Origin: Macrotis lagotis
Taxonomy: Eukaryota > Chordata > Mammalia > Peramelemorphia > Peramelidae
Direction: 5' to 3'
DNA: 64,000 bases
Assembly (NCBI RefSeq): GCF_037893015.1
Contig: NC_133665.1
Location: 102,267,937 to 102,331,936 of the forward strand
The notes under the pieces are model-generated. The model ran no database searches. It had not been told where the DNA came from and saw nothing but the letters and a program-made list of their open reading frames with translations. Position numbers and translations under genes: made by a program. Shown in pieces: positions 10,446 through 22,380 of this stretch. Position 1 is the first letter of the stretch. Every line of letters begins with the position of its first letter.

Positions 10446-11856
10446 TTTTTCCAATATTTTATATTTCCAATTACACGTTATGAAAGTTTTTCAACATTCA
10501 TCCACATGTATATTTATGTTGCACAATTTTCTTCATGCTCCCTTTCCAACCTCCTCCTCTCAGTGGCAAATAGTCTAATGAACATTGTACTTATACATTT
10601 GTGTTTAACATGTCTATATATTAGTCATTTTCTGTATGAGGAATTAGGAGTGAGGAAAAAGAAAGCCTTGGGATAGGAAGGAAAAACTTAGAGAAATTTT
10701 TAAAAGTGAACATAGTGTTCATTCAGATTCTGTAGTTTTTTTGGGGTTTTTTTTCCTTCCTTTGGAAGTCCATAACAGGTCTCCTAGGGTTGTCCTAGCT
10801 CTCTGAACTGCTGAGAGGAGTTACATCCTTCAAAGTTGATCAATGTGTACAACAGGTTGTTAATGTGTACAGTGTTCTCTTGGTTCTGCTTCCTTCACTC
10901 AGCATCAGTTCTTGCAAGTCTTTCCGTGCTTCTTATAGAGTCCAACCATTCATGATTTATCACAAAATAATAGTTCTCCATAACATTCATATACTATAAC
11001 TTTTTCAAACATTCCCCAATTGATGGACTTTCCCTCCATTTCCAATTATTTGGCACTATAAAAAGAGCTGCTATAAATATTTTTGGACAATATAAAACTT
11101 TCCCCATTTTTTATGATTACTTTTGAATATAGGCCTAGTATTGGTATTGCTGGATCAAAAGGTATGATTGGTTTTATTGCTCTTTGGGCATAGTTCCATA
11201 TTACTCTCCAGAATGGTTGGATTAGTTCACAATACTAACAACAGTACATTAATGTTCCAATTCTCCTCTCCAACATTGATCATTTTCCTTTTTTGTCATC
11301 TTGGTCAATATGATAGGTGAGAGGTAATACCTCATAGTTGTTTTAATTTGTACTTCTCCAATCAGTTATGATTTGGAGCATTTTTTATATGATAATATAT
11401 AGCTTTAATTTCTTTGTTTGAAAACTACTTGTTCATATCCTTTGATCATTTATTAATTGGGGAATGACTTGTAACCCTATACATTTTTATTCTATTCTCT
11501 ATAAATTTTAGAAATGAGACCTTTATCAGAACCCCTAACTGTGAAAATTGTTTACCATCTTTGTTTTCCTTCTAATCTTGGCAGCATTGGTTTTATTAGA
11601 GCAAAAACTTAATTTAATATAGTCAAAATCATCCATTTGTAATTCATAATATATGCCATTTCATGTTTGGTTATAAATTTCTTCCCTTTCCTTGGATCTG
11701 AGTATTTCTTGATCTATTAATTGGTCTGTGATATCACCCTTTATGTCTATATCCTGTACCTCTTTTGACTTTATTTTAATATAGGATATGAGATGGTTTT
11801 GCCATTCTATTTTCCAGTTTTCCCAACATTTTTTTGTTGGAATAGTGAGTTCTTCT
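10446..11856 (-). mobile_element. L1 LINE (ORF2 3' part), inserted in the older + strand L1
   Basis: The minus strand carries ORF2 C-terminal traces (CWENWKIEWQ near 11830) and a 3' UTR of a subfamily distinct from the young L1s (ttttcaacattcatccaca). A related 3' end lies at 51669-52235. The surrounding + strand L1 3' UTR resumes immediately at 11857 with gttcttctttcacaacatgac. Confidence 0.8.
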
Positions 11857-12028
11857 TTCACAACATGACTATCATGGAAATATGTTAAACGAGATTGTAA
11901 ATGTACAACCCATATCAGATTGTTTACTACCATGGGGAGGGGGGGAGGGAAAGATAGGTGGCAGAAAAATGTGGAAGTCAAAGATTTGCAAAAGGGTTAA
12001 TTTTTTTTAAAAAAGCAAAAAAAACCCC

Positions 12029-12067
12029 ATAATATTTTAGAAAGAGGTTCATAAACAAGAACCCCTG
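12029..12067. mobile_element. right end of the split MITE
   Basis: ataatattttagaaagaggt ... aagaacccctg continues the MITE broken at 7740 and ends in its terminal repeat. Confidence 0.65.
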
Positions 12068-12109
12068 TTCTAACTGCAAAGATCTTGTGACATTAAAAAT
12101 AAGATTCAG

Positions 12110-12260
12110 GAGTGGCTAGGTGGCATAGTGGATAGAGCACTGGCCCTAGAGTCAGGAGTACCTGGGTTCAAACCCAGCCTCAGACACTTAATAATAACCT
12201 AGATGTGTGGCCTTGGGCAATCCACTTAACCCCATTTGCCTTGCAAAAACCTAAAAAAAT
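12110..12260 (+). mobile_element. tRNA-SINE with 12-bp target duplication
   Basis: Flanks aataagattcag (12098-12109) and aataaggttcag (12261-12272). Complete head and tail. Confidence 0.93.
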
Positions 12261-12723
12261 AATAAGGTTCAGATACACTCTTCAAAGTCAGTGCTCCTGA
12301 ATTCCACCAGGAAAGTCCTGAGGTTGGGAAATTATACTGGAAAAAACTCTCCCAAAGTAACTTCCCAATGGAATATTCCTTAGCTGTTGGATTGGGGAGA
12401 AACCTAAAAGTTTATGGGTGGCTTGCTGGGAAACTTTTGTTCCTTTTCTTTCTGTTGACAACTTCATGATCATCATTAGGCAGTGATGTTGATTCAGGCT
12501 AAGGCCAACTCTTTGGATTTTTTTCATTTTCCAATCTAGGGGGCTTGAATTCCTCTGTGAGTGATGGAAGCACTTAGAAACACACACATGTACACATGTA
12601 TTCATGTACAAACGCATACTGATGCATGCTTTAAGAGTTAATTCATCTTCCTCTTAAAATTTAACTTTTATGATGAGGAGCCTATTTGTCTTTCTTAAAC
12701 ATTAATCCACTCTTTCTCAGAGG
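12261..12723. other. intergenic, nothing recognised
   Basis: Between the SINE and the L1. A short CA/CATG-rich patch lies near 12580-12605. No coding signal is seen. Confidence 0.5.
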
Positions 12724-12737
12724 AAACCTCAACTGAA

Positions 12738-14179
12738 AAACTAATAGATCAAGGAATAGTCTACCTATGGAAAGGGAAGCAGTTTATGACCCAGGAAGAG
12801 ATGGAGAACATCATTAAAAACAAACTAGATAATTTCAATTACATTAAATTAAAAAGCTTTTGTACAGACAAAACCACTCTAACCAAGATCAAAAGAAATG
12901 TAATAAATTGGGAAACAATTTTTATAACTAGTATTTTTGACAAAGGACTCATTTCAAAAATCTATAGAGTGGGGCGGCTAGGTGGCACAGTGGATAAAGC
13001 ACCGGCCCTGGAGTCAGGAGTACCTGGGTTCAAATCTGGTCTCAGACACTTAATCATTACCTAGCTGTGTGGCCTTTGGCAAGCCACTTAACCCCATTGC
13101 CTAGCAAAAACCTAAAAAAAAATCTATAGAGAACTGAGTCAAATTTATTAAAAAAAACAAAACAAAACCATTCCCCAATTGTCAAATGGTCAAAGGATAT
13201 GCAAAGGTAATTTACATATGAGGAAATCAAAGCTATCCAGTCATATGAAAATTTGCTCTAAATCATTACTGATTATAGAAATACTAATTTAAGCAGCTCT
13301 GAGATACTAACTCACACCTATCAGATTGGCCAATAAGACCAGAAAGAATAATATAGGATAATGTTCAATATTGGAGGGGATGTAGGAAATTGGGACACTA
13401 ATACTAATCCAACCTTTCTGGAGAGCAATTTGGAATTACACCCAAAGGGCAATAAAAATGTGCAATACCACTACTAGGTTTATATCCTGAAGAGATCATG
13501 AAAAAGGGTAACAACATCACTTGTACAAAAATATTCATAGCAGCTCTGTTTGTGGTGGCAAAGAACTGGAAATTGAGGGGATGTCCATCAATTGAGGAAT
13601 GACTTTATAAACTGTAGTATATGTATGTGATGAAACACTATTTTTCTATTAGAAACCGGAAGGGATGGGAATTCAGAGAAGCCTGGAAGTATTTGCATGA
13701 ACTAATGCTGAGTGAGATGAGCAGAGCCAGAAGAATGGTGTATACCATAACAGCAACATGGGGGTGATGATCAACTCTAAGGAACTTGCTCATACCAAAA
13801 GGGCAACAATCAGGGACAATTTTAGTTTACCTGTGATGGAGAATACCATCTGTATCCAGAGAAAGAACTGTGGAATTTAAACAAAGACTGAAGTCTGTTA
13901 CCTTCAATTTTTTAAAAAAGTGTCTTATGTATTACATAATTTTGCTATCTCTAATATTTTATTTTCTTCTCAAGGATAAGATTTCTCTCTCAACACGTTC
14001 AATTTGATCAATGTGTAGCATGGAAACAATGTAGACTATCAGACTGCCTTCTGTGGGGGGAGGGGGAGGGAAGGGAGGGTGGGGGGGGAAAGTGTAAAAT
14101 TCAAAACCTTACTAAAAATTATAGGTAGAAACTTCTATTGTATATAATTGAAAAACAAATAAAATATTAAAAAAAAACA
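12738..14179 (+). mobile_element. 5'-truncated L1 with TSD, holding one SINE
   Basis: Begins in ORF2 (MEREAVYDPGRDGEHH-like, then TLTKIKRNVINWETIF) and ends in the 3' UTR plus A-rich tail. Flanked by aaacctcaactgaa (12724-12737) and aaacttcaactgaa (14180-14193). Confidence 0.9.
12970..13117 (+). mobile_element. tRNA-SINE within the L1
   Basis: Exact 14-bp flanks aaaaatctatagag at 12956-12969 and 13118-13131 prove insertion after the L1. Confidence 0.95.
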
Positions 14180-14193
14180 AAACTTCAACTGAA

Positions 14194-14936
14194 TTTAAAA
14201 GTTCCCTACTGATTGTTTCCTGCCAAAAAGTTTGGATTATTCAGTACTTTGGAAACCCTTACTTTGATGCAGCTTCCTGTTCAGGAATGACACAGAAAAT
14301 TGATCAGTTAATTTCTCCTCTGCTCCAGGTGAAATAGGCTCTTCACTACCTGGACTACAACGCCAACTGGTCAGTTAATTAATGGCCCACCTTCATTGGT
14401 TCCAGTAGCAGAGCAGCCCTATGCTCGGGAGAGAGTTGTCTCTTCCTCAGCAGACTTTGGATTTAATTTATTTTTTGTTTAATTGTGGGTGTTTCTATGT
14501 ACATGTGCACACAAAAGTATAGATATATATTCCATCCAAGTGGAATTTTTAAACAAATTGAATTTTGAATAATTACTTTTTTTCATACAGTGACCTTGTA
14601 TATTTGTGGAACTCTGCCCAGGTGTAAGGAAATACAATCATACATAATGTTTGCTTAATAAAAAGTAGCTCTGTCAGAAATCTATGTAGACAGACCTAGT
14701 GGGTTGTAGTTTGGGGGGAGGGGAAGGGGGAATTCATCTTTCTAGGTCAATTTAGTTAAACACAGCACATCTAGGATATACAGAACACTGCAAGGGCCTT
14801 GAATAGATTCAGAGATTAGATAGAACATGTCTCTTGTCCTTCCAGAGGTTGCAAGGAGAGAGAAGTTGAAACATTCTATTAAAGCTAACACGTGTTTATT
14901 AAAGTGTCAGAATGAAAGAATGCCTACTCATTAGGA
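14194..14936. other. intergenic, no feature recognised
   Basis: Unique-looking AT-rich DNA. No coding signal or named repeat is visible. Confidence 0.5.
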
Positions 14937-14937
14937 A

Positions 14938-14938
<1 letters not shown>

Positions 14939-14980
<42 letters not shown>
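14939..14980. repeat. (CA)n microsatellite
   Basis: About 20 uninterrupted CA units, likely polymorphic. Confidence 0.97.
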
Positions 14981-14981
<1 letters not shown>

Positions 14982-14997
14982 CTTTGGAAAGCTCACA

Positions 14998-15100
14998 GTC
15001 TAGTAATATTCAACAAGTATGTGTTAAGCCCCTACTGTATATAAGACAATATACTGGTTGGAGCCTAAGGAAAATACAGAGCAAAATAAAAGAAACCAAA
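14998..15100 (+). mobile_element. ancient L2/MIR3-type fragment
   Basis: aatattcaacaagtatgtgt ... aagcccctactgtatataaga resembles the widespread mammalian phrase aagcatttattaagcacctactatg. Confidence 0.45.
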
Positions 15101-16150
15101 AAAAAAATAAAATACTTAATACTGGACCTCTCTGATGCAAATGTGAGCTCCAAAGAGGGAGAGGGTTCTAACTGTCCTGGAGTGGGAAGAGGAGAGGGAG
15201 GGAAGACTTCCTGGAAAAGGTGACATTAAATTTGGACTTTAAAAGATAGAAATTCAACAACTCTCACCAAAGCCTACTTTGTTGGCCATGTCAATGCAAA
15301 TTTAGCTGGGAAGGCTTTGTGTGGGATAAAAATACACTAAACAAAAGTTTATTTACTTTTCATAGATTAGGGCAAACCCCAAATCTCTCACCAAAGATGG
15401 CAAGGATCAAAGGCCTGCATCCAAAGGACAATCAAGCAAGATTATATAGGATCTAATGCAGGTCCCCCTCCCTAACCACTGTCTCCTTTAACCCATTGGT
15501 GGGTCTCCGGAGGTACAATCTTATTGGAGGAAAATCTAACCCAGCAACAGACACAAAGAATGAAATGTTTTCATAATATTTTTCCCAACATATGGTGAGG
15601 TAACTTGGGTCCTTCATCACTATCTTAATGAAGTAATGTCTATGGTCAGACTGTTCTCTCAGTCTTATCATAAAGCAGGGGACTCATGAGCTTCTCTTTT
15701 GGAATGCAAGGTCTTTCTAGAAATACTCCAATAATAATAGTTTGTTTTTCTTAATATTTCTTAACTCTGAAGGTTTTTACTGGGAATATTCCACTCAGCT
15801 TTGACTTGAGTATGGTTTGCCTATGGATTGTCATCCCAGGACCAGTTTAAGAAATGTCAATCAACAAACAACAAACAAATTTACTGTTTTGAGAGGGTAC
15901 TGAAGAAATAAAGCAAAAACATGGAACAGTGAAGGCTTGAACAAGGGACAATTGAAGAGCCTTTACATAGGTTTTTCCATCTCACTACTCATTTGCTCAC
16001 ATTTGGCCTTCTCTTCTGGCTATCATGATAATCATTAATATTAATCATTATTAATTAACTAATAGAAATGAGCAAAAAAGAACAAAGAGATTCAGGTTAG
16101 ATATTCAGGTAAGGTCCAGAATATAGAGAAGTACCTGGGGACTGTTGAAC
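15101..16150. other. intergenic, mostly unassigned
   Basis: No gene is supported. The 15285-15700 part has a compact, moderately GC-rich look (reverse-strand TTTATT/AATAAA-like signals near 15340) that might be an old repeat, but I cannot assign a family. Confidence 0.35.
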
Positions 16151-16152
16151 CC

Positions 16153-16345
16153 CAGCTGGGAATTTGGGAAATGGTGGGTATAGATGGAGAAGACCTAACC
16201 TCAAATCCCAGTTCCACCTCTTATTAAGTGTGTGAGCCTGGCCAAGTCATTTTCTCTATGGATTTCAGTTTCCTCATCCAAAAATCAGCGAAGTTGGACC
16301 TCATGATCTCTAAGGCCCCTTCCACTTCCAAATTCTATGATCTGG
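16153..16345 (+). mobile_element. MIR-type CORE-SINE
   Basis: Order: cctcaaatcccagttccacc, gtgtgagcctggccaagtca, tttcagtttcctcatccaaa, then ctaaggccccttccacttcc and tctatgatct. This is a typical 3' portion of this class. Confidence 0.75.
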
Positions 16346-17098
16346 CTCTGTCCAAGAGACTGATGTCTAATTCACTTAAAAAAAAAAGTCTTTTGTATGC
16401 AATGACTGTGCTCGTTCCTGGGGGAGAAAAAAAGTTTAGATGAGACAATACATGATATATGATTCATAGAGCTAATAATGGATGCATCTGGAAGATAAGT
16501 GCTTTAAAAGTCTTTTTAATTAGAATTTTTCCCTGACCTTTTAAATCATCAAACTGTTCACATTCAAATGAGGGATCACAACATAACTGTCATGAAGTTA
16601 TCAGTTTTTATATTTGTGCCATTATTTTTTTGTTCTAAACCACCAAATCCCATCTGAAAATTATTTTTTATGCACATATTTTAACAACATTTCTGAAACC
16701 AAAGTTCTTTTCCTACTCCTTTTAGGCACCAAAATGATCATCTATGACAGTGGCATTTCTTACTTCCTTTACTAACAGATTTAAATTATTTTATTTACAT
16801 AAAAATGCTTTTGGTTATCTCTTCAGTTGTCCCTTTTTTCTTTATGAATTGGGTACTTAAAGGGACAATACCTCTCCCTTCTTTGGTTTCTATATCCAGT
16901 CATTTGGCAAGTCTTATCAATTCTGACACCTCAACATTCCTCATATCTGTGTCTTCTTTCTACTCACACTAGACCCCCATCACCTTTTATTTCAGCTTGA
17001 CTGAAGTTCAGGAAGACCTTAATTATTTGGATTAATTATGATCTTTGAATAAGTGAAAGCTAATTCATACAGCTTTAGGAGTTTTGATGGATTTTTTT
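16346..17098. other. intergenic, no feature recognised
   Basis: AT-rich with no coding signal. Confidence 0.5.
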
Positions 17099-17275
17099 GG
17101 TTCCTCGTTTTAGAAGAAGCAAGGGAGGTGATGTCTTGACAAGCACATGAAGTGGATTTGAGTTAGGGGGTTGTGCTAAGTCACCAGCCCCACTTTATTC
17201 TCTGGGGCACCTGGATCCAGTGGTTGGATATGAATCAGGACTACTGGGAGATGACCCTGGAGTTTAGGAAAGGCT
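17099..17275 (+). repeat. unnamed interspersed repeat, copy 1
   Basis: Shares ordered blocks with 28820-28985: ggttgtgctaagtcaccag, gatccagtggttggatatgaa, ggactactgggagatgaccctgg. Two diverged copies in one window point to a marsupial interspersed repeat, probably SINE-related. Confidence 0.6.
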
Positions 17276-17740
17276 GTAAGAACCACCAGAAATGCAGGCT
17301 TTGGAGTCCAGGTGAGAGAGTTGCTGGTGAAGAGTGAAGTTCTAAGGAATGACCTGCAAGGTCCAACCTATTAATGGACCATTCTGGTAGCCATGAAGAA
17401 ACATCCTACTTTACGGGAGTAAGCCATTCATCCAACAGCTGTGCCATTCATAGAAGTGAAGCTGGTAGGGAAAAAGATCATAGCATCTGGGATAGAGGTG
17501 AGGTAGGGAAGAGTATACACCCCTGTAAGGAGAATAGGTTAAGATTTCTGCTTTTGCTTTATCTTTTCAGTAAATTTCTGTTTGTAAAGACAATTGATGC
17601 TAATTGCTTATTGATGATATTGAGATATAGCCATCCTCTGGGGAACCAGCTTCCCAATGCAAGTGGGAGTTGGGATAAGGGCTCCCAGAGTCTAAGAGTT
17701 ATACTTTTAGCATCAAATATTTTCTTAAAAAATATTTCAG

Positions 17741-17825
17741 GGCAATTATGCAGTGGAAGAACACTAGCCCTGGAGACAGGAGGACCTGAGTTCAAATTGG
17801 GCAAGTTACTTAACCCCATTCCTTT
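17741..17825 (+). mobile_element. deleted tRNA-SINE copy
   Basis: Head part (gcagtggaagaacactagccc, gagttcaaatt) joined directly to the tail part (gggcaagttacttaacccca), so the middle third is missing. Confidence 0.7.
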
Positions 17826-17832
17826 GGAGAGG

Positions 17833-17866
17833 AATATCTATATATATGTATATATATGTATATAAA
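17833..17866. repeat. (TA)n/(TATG)n simple repeat
   Basis: Alternating tatatatgtatatatatgta at the tail of the SINE fragment. Confidence 0.85.
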
Positions 17867-17869
17867 TTT

Positions 17870-18025
17870 TTAAAAAATATTCCAGTTATGTTTTCTAAAA
17901 TATTGAACATTTATTATTTTAAATTTCAAGTTCCAAATTTTCTCCTCTTGTCCCTCCCCCACCCTTGAAAAGTCAAGTAATATGATATACATTATACTGG
18001 TGAAGTCATATAGTATCAAATATAA
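17870..18025 (-). mobile_element. LINE (L1-type) 3' UTR fragment
   Basis: Minus orientation: aaatttcaagttccaaattt, a C-rich ccctcccccacc stretch, then aatatgatatacattatact and gtgaagtcatat. The same order occurs at 24.6, 38.9, 41.6 and 42.0 kb. Confidence 0.6.
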
Positions 18026-18379
18026 ATCTATTAATTAATTAATTTAAATTATTAATGGAGGAACTATTAAGTGCCAAACCAAGGTCTTCTGTAATCCAGG
18101 AATTCTTGTTCAGATTTAGATCAGTCTAGATCCCCTTTGAGATATCATCCTTCTCTAAAATTCTGGTACTCTGTACCAGATCCTGGAAAATATCTATTTT
18201 CTACTTCCTCTCTCAAGGAGATATAAGTATAAGGGACATATATGAAGTGAAAGCCATCTTTAGATTGCTTTCCCACATATTATGTATGAATGTTGATTCC
18301 ATATATTAAAAATTATTTTGTTAATTTATTAAAGCTTCACAATTTCCCATCTCTCTAGTCTTATTACACATTACTCCTT

Positions 18380-18760
18380 TTCACCCACACTAGAGTCTAG
18401 TTGTAAGGACCTACTTACCATTTCTTATGCATTGATGTACCATCCCCATCGAGGTGACTTTTCATTGACTATCAACCATTCCTAAAATGTTCTCACTCCT
18501 GACTCCCATCTCGTCGAATTCTTGGCTTTAAGATTCAGCATAAGTAACACCTTCTGTAGGATGCCTTTCCTGGGAGAGCTTTTTTCTCTAAGGTGACCTT
18601 CCCATCTGCTCTGTTTGTATTTTATATATTCCTATTTATATACATTTTTTTAAAATTAAAATATAAGCCCCTTGGTGGTAGGGCCTGCTTTTGACTTTGT
18701 ATCATCTGTTGATTATCCCAGGACCAGGTAATAGTGAGTGATAACAAATGCTCAATTAAT
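18380..18760 (+). mobile_element. L2/CR1-type LINE 3' fragment
   Basis: The order is aggatgcctttcctgggag, ctgctctgtttgtattttat, ataagccccttggtggtagg, gcctgcttttgactttgt. This is the classic end of this LINE class in mammals. Confidence 0.6.
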
Positions 18761-18989
18761 TCCATTTATGACTTTAGCAATTGCTACCAAAATTCAGCAA
18801 GGATTCTAAAGCTGCTACATTATATAGTTTCTAGTATTCTAGTATGGTACAAACTGTTCCTTCCTGTGCATTCCCTCCCTACAGGATACTTGAAAGATTT
18901 GGTTTGTTACTTTTAGTTCAAAGAATTGTAACTACTAAATAAAGAAATATTCATTGTTTCCATTATATATAGCTTCAAATCCTAATTTG

Positions 18990-19305
18990 GAGTAAGAAAA
19001 CCTATCTTTAGAGTCCTGTATCAAATACTAGTTTCATGGTTATGGGTAACATGGTAATTTACAGCCAGGTTTCTTATCTGAAAAATGTGCATCATAATCA
19101 CTGCATTGCCTTTCTCACAGGGTTGTGTGAGAAATGGACTTTGGAACTTCTAAAAGTGAATCAGAAGGCATTATTATTCACTTTGTAGACTGAGGGTTAG
19201 CCTTGAACCAAGCAGACCAGGGTTCAAGTCCTGCCTTTCATATATAATCTGTCAATGAGACTCTTGGCAAGTCACTTTTGCTCAGTGCCCAAGACAACAT
19301 TTCAA
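18990..19305 (+). mobile_element. two MIR-type CORE-SINE fragments
   Basis: 18990-19170 carries a decayed core (ttcttatctgaaaaatgtgc). 19180-19300 carries a head (accagggttcaagtcctgcc ... cttggcaagtcac). Confidence 0.5.
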
Positions 19306-19318
19306 GATTAGAAATTGC

Positions 19319-19605
19319 AAGAACTATGGAGTCTGACCAAAGCATACTATTTTCAATTTTTAAAATTTATTCTATTTTTTTCTTCTCATGATTTTCCCCC
19401 ACTTTTGTTCTGATTCTTCTTTCACGACATCACTAATATGGAGATATATTTAATATAATTATATATGTATAACCTATATTAGATTACTTGCTATCAAGGA
19501 GAAGGGGGGAGGAAAGGGAGTAAGGAAGAAAAATGTGAAATGCAAAATCTTACCAAAAAATGAATGCTGAAAACTATATTTGTGTTTAGGGGAAAAAAAT
19601 TTAAA
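19319..19605 (+). mobile_element. old L1 3' UTR fragment
   Basis: ggagtctgaccaaagcatac, then tgattcttctttcacgacat, then a G-rich aaggggggaggaaaggg run, ending A-rich. Same 3' UTR as the L1 ending at 12028. Confidence 0.75.
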
Positions 19606-20400
19606 AAGTTGCTAGGGATTTACAGATCTGGATTGTTTGTGTGAATTTCTTCGTCTAGGTAGCTCCCCACCATGAGAAAAATCACAAATCCTACCCTTAT
19701 CCTACACCTTGCTTCATTTATATGGCAACATCTGAAGCACTAATGGATTCTTCTTCAATGAACATTTATTATATACCTCTGATGAGCAGGATACTGTTGT
19801 TTCAGAAGACCACTATTTTCATTGTGTTGTTTCATTTTCCACCCCTCTCCTTGTCTGTGTATTTTTAAGACTCCATGAAGCTTGCCCTAACAATTCCAGA
19901 CTACAGTGATTTCTCCCCGACTATCTTTGTTTAATGTTCTGGATGTGGTTGTGGGGAATAAAAAAAGACAAAAAGCCTGCATTTCTGCTTTCATGTCATT
20001 CAAGCCTTATGGACATGGAGAAGCATGAATATATCATTGTGGATTTTTTGTTGTTTTTTGAATTTTATTTTTTACTGTGGATGTCTTTTTGCAGGAGAAA
20101 CCTCACTCTTTAACTGGTTTCTGGAGACTTGGGAGGAGGATGGAGCAGATCATCTAATCATGACCCTTATTTTACTGATGAGGAACTTGATACTGACAGA
20201 GAAAGAAAGGAATTTGCTTAAGGACTTTTTACTTTTTGGATTGCAGCCTCCTCATCCCTGGAAGGTCCCTCCATCTCTGAAACCTTGGGAAGTCCCTCCT
20301 CCACTCAGTGTATCAACTCTGTATTTCTTTTTTCAGCAGGTCCTGGCAGGGTTCCTCCTCTAATGAAACAATGGTTCTGTCCCTACTTCAAGAAGCTTAT
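19606..20400. other. intergenic with faint MIR traces
   Basis: MIR-like text at about 20145-20225 (ttattttactgatgaggaac). No gene is supported; the open + strand stretch at 20025-20363 has no splice context or recognisable protein. Confidence 0.45.
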
Positions 20401-20402
20401 AG

Positions 20403-20534
20403 GGTTTTTTTTTTGTTTTTGGCTTGCCCAAGGCCACACAGCTAGGCAATTATTAAGTGTCTGAGGCTGCATTTGAACTCAGGTACTCCTGACTCCAGGG
20501 CCAGTGCTCTATCACCTATGCCACCTAGCTGGCC
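20403..20534 (-). mobile_element. tRNA-SINE with 14-bp TSD
   Basis: Exact flanks caagaagcttatag at 20389-20402 and 20535-20548. Tail lacks the gcaaaaacct block. Confidence 0.93.
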
Positions 20535-20649
20535 CAAGAAGCTTATAGTTTTAAAGGGGAAGATAGGAGACAATGATACAAAGTGAAATGGGAGTGAGGG
20601 GCTCAAAGGAGAGTCAGGAAAAGGATCGCATGAAATTCTGAACCAGACA

Positions 20650-20830
20650 GGAGCATTAGGGGTTCTGGCATTTTAAGTTTTGCAAAGTACGCTATAAATT
20701 TTATCTCATTTGATCCTGATGAGAACCCTATAAGGTTCTTACCATTTAACAGCTGACAAAACTGAGGCAAAGAGTGGTTAAATGATTTGCTCAGGGTCAC
20801 CAAGACTTGGGAATACAACACAGCTCTTTG
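20650..20830 (+). mobile_element. MIR
   Basis: ttgcaaagtacgctataaat, tctcatttgatcctgatgag, gctgacaaaactgaggcaaa and tgatttgctcagggtcacc occur in MIR order. Confidence 0.8.
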
Positions 20831-21342
20831 ATTTTTTTCATCCTCTCCTTAAAGAACAAAACTAGTTGATTTCATTTCATCCATTCATTGGTCATAGCAA
20901 AATGTTTGTTCAACTTAGAACTTGGGTCTCTTGACTGCAAATGGGGTATTATTTCATTGCTTGGTGTTGTTAGTTGTCTCTTTATGGGAGTATATCTAAT
21001 TATCTCACCTTACTTAACTGGGGCTAGCTCTTTACTTCCCTAAATCTCAATTTTCTCTTCTGTAAACTGGGAATAATACTGCATATTTAGACCCTCATAA
21101 TGTTAGGGTTGAAGTGGCCTTCTCAGGTTTCCTGGCGACTTGGACCCTCAGCTCTTTGAGGGTGAGGTCCATCTTGTCCGATAATACTAGGGTAGTTGTG
21201 ATGATGGCACTCTGTAAAATTCAAAGGACTGCAGGAATGTTGCTATAACATTTTTATTTACTATAGCATATTATATTATATGGTTATAATAGAATGCATG
21301 ATTATATAAATGTTTTATAACTTTTTTAAAACTTTGTAGAAT

Positions 21343-21712
21343 CCTAACAGCAACATGGGGGCAATGATCATCCTTGATAGATTTGCTCATTCCATCAGTG
21401 CAACAATCAGGGACAATTTGGGGCTGTCTGCAATGGAGAATACCATCTATATCCAGACAAAGAACTGTGGAGTTTGAACAAAGACCAAGGGCTATTACCT
21501 TAAATTTAGAAAAAAAAAACCTGATATCTTATTGTCTGATCTTGCTATCTCTTATACTTTGTTTCTTTCTTAAAGATATGATTTCTCTCTCATCACATTC
21601 AATTTGGATCAGTGTATACCATGGAAATAATGTAAAGACTGACAAATTGCCTTCTGTGGGGGGGGAGTAAGATTAGGGGAAAAATTTAAAACTCAAAATA
21701 AATAAAATCTTT
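21343..21712 (+). mobile_element. 5'-truncated L1 3' end
   Basis: From aacagcaacatgggggcaat through the 3' UTR (ggatcagtgtataccatgga, G9 run) to an A-rich end. Diverged flanking repeats aactttgtagaa and aacttagtagaa. Confidence 0.88.
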
Positions 21713-21848
21713 AAAAAAAACTTAGTAGAAATGTGAGCTATTGTTATGGATTAAGGAAATCCTCTAGGAAAAAATCATTTAAAGATGACTTTCACTTCAA
21801 ATATATGCCTTAAACTTCTTTCCCCTGGAAAAAAAGGAAGTAGAAAAT

Positions 21849-21977
21849 ATATTTTTTTAGTTTTTGCAAGGCAATGGGGCTAAGTGCCTTGCCCAAGGCT
21901 GAACAGCTAGGTAATTATTAAGTGTCTGAAGTCGGATTTGAACTCAGATACTCCTGACTCCAGGGCCCGTGGTCTAT
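21849..21977 (-). mobile_element. tRNA-SINE, 5' end lost
   Basis: tttttgcaaggcaatggggc through gactccagggcccgtggtct, ending before the head. Confidence 0.88.
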
Positions 21978-22089
21978 GAAAATAGACATTTTAACAGTAT
22001 CACAGAGTACCCGAATTTTAGAGAAGGAAGATATCTCAGAGGGGATGATCTAGGCTGACCATCGTCCCGGACAAGAATTCCTTTTTGAT

Positions 22090-22380
22090 ATTGAATGGTA
22101 CCAGACCTGGATTCAGGAAAACTTGGGTTTGGCATTTACTAGCTGAGAGACTCTGAGCAAAGCCTTTAAGGCAGTTGAATTAGGATTGGGAGGAATTTAG
22201 CCTCCCTTAGACCTCTAGTTCAAATCCTTCATTTTATACAGATGAGGAAACTCGTCAAGAAAACCTAGGCCTAAAATGAAATTAAGCATAGAACCTACCT
22301 ACATTTTGGGGTTATCGTGAAAATGAGAGAATATATGTAAAGCAACGTACAAAGATGTTAAGCTATTATTGTTAAGTTAT
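22090..22380 (+). mobile_element. CORE-SINE (MIR-like)
   Basis: aagacctggattcagg-like head, gatgaggaaactcgtcaaga core and a gagaatatatgtaaagcaac tail. Confidence 0.6.

Larger units (their letters stand above)
7741..12028 (+). mobile_element. old L1 LINE (5'-truncated) with nested insertions
   Basis: The L1 starts inside the ORF2 reverse transcriptase region (translated traces of MIIPIDAEK-F-DKIQ near 7750-7790), runs through the ORF2 C-terminus and reaches its 3' UTR at about 10300-10445 and 11857-12028. It is interrupted by SINEs at 7828, 8008 and 9080 and by a minus-strand L1 at 10446-11856. Its reading frame is heavily decayed. The outer flanks are the two halves of one MITE, which fixes both ends. 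Confidence 0.8.

Noticed and set aside
15285-15700. Possible old LTR-like fossil
   Set aside because: Overall look and a reverse poly(A)-like signal were suggestive, but no paired ends, target duplication or coding trace was found, so no family is claimed.
17374-17865. 163-codon + strand open frame
   Set aside because: It runs through a deleted SINE and a TA repeat, with no known protein and no splice context.
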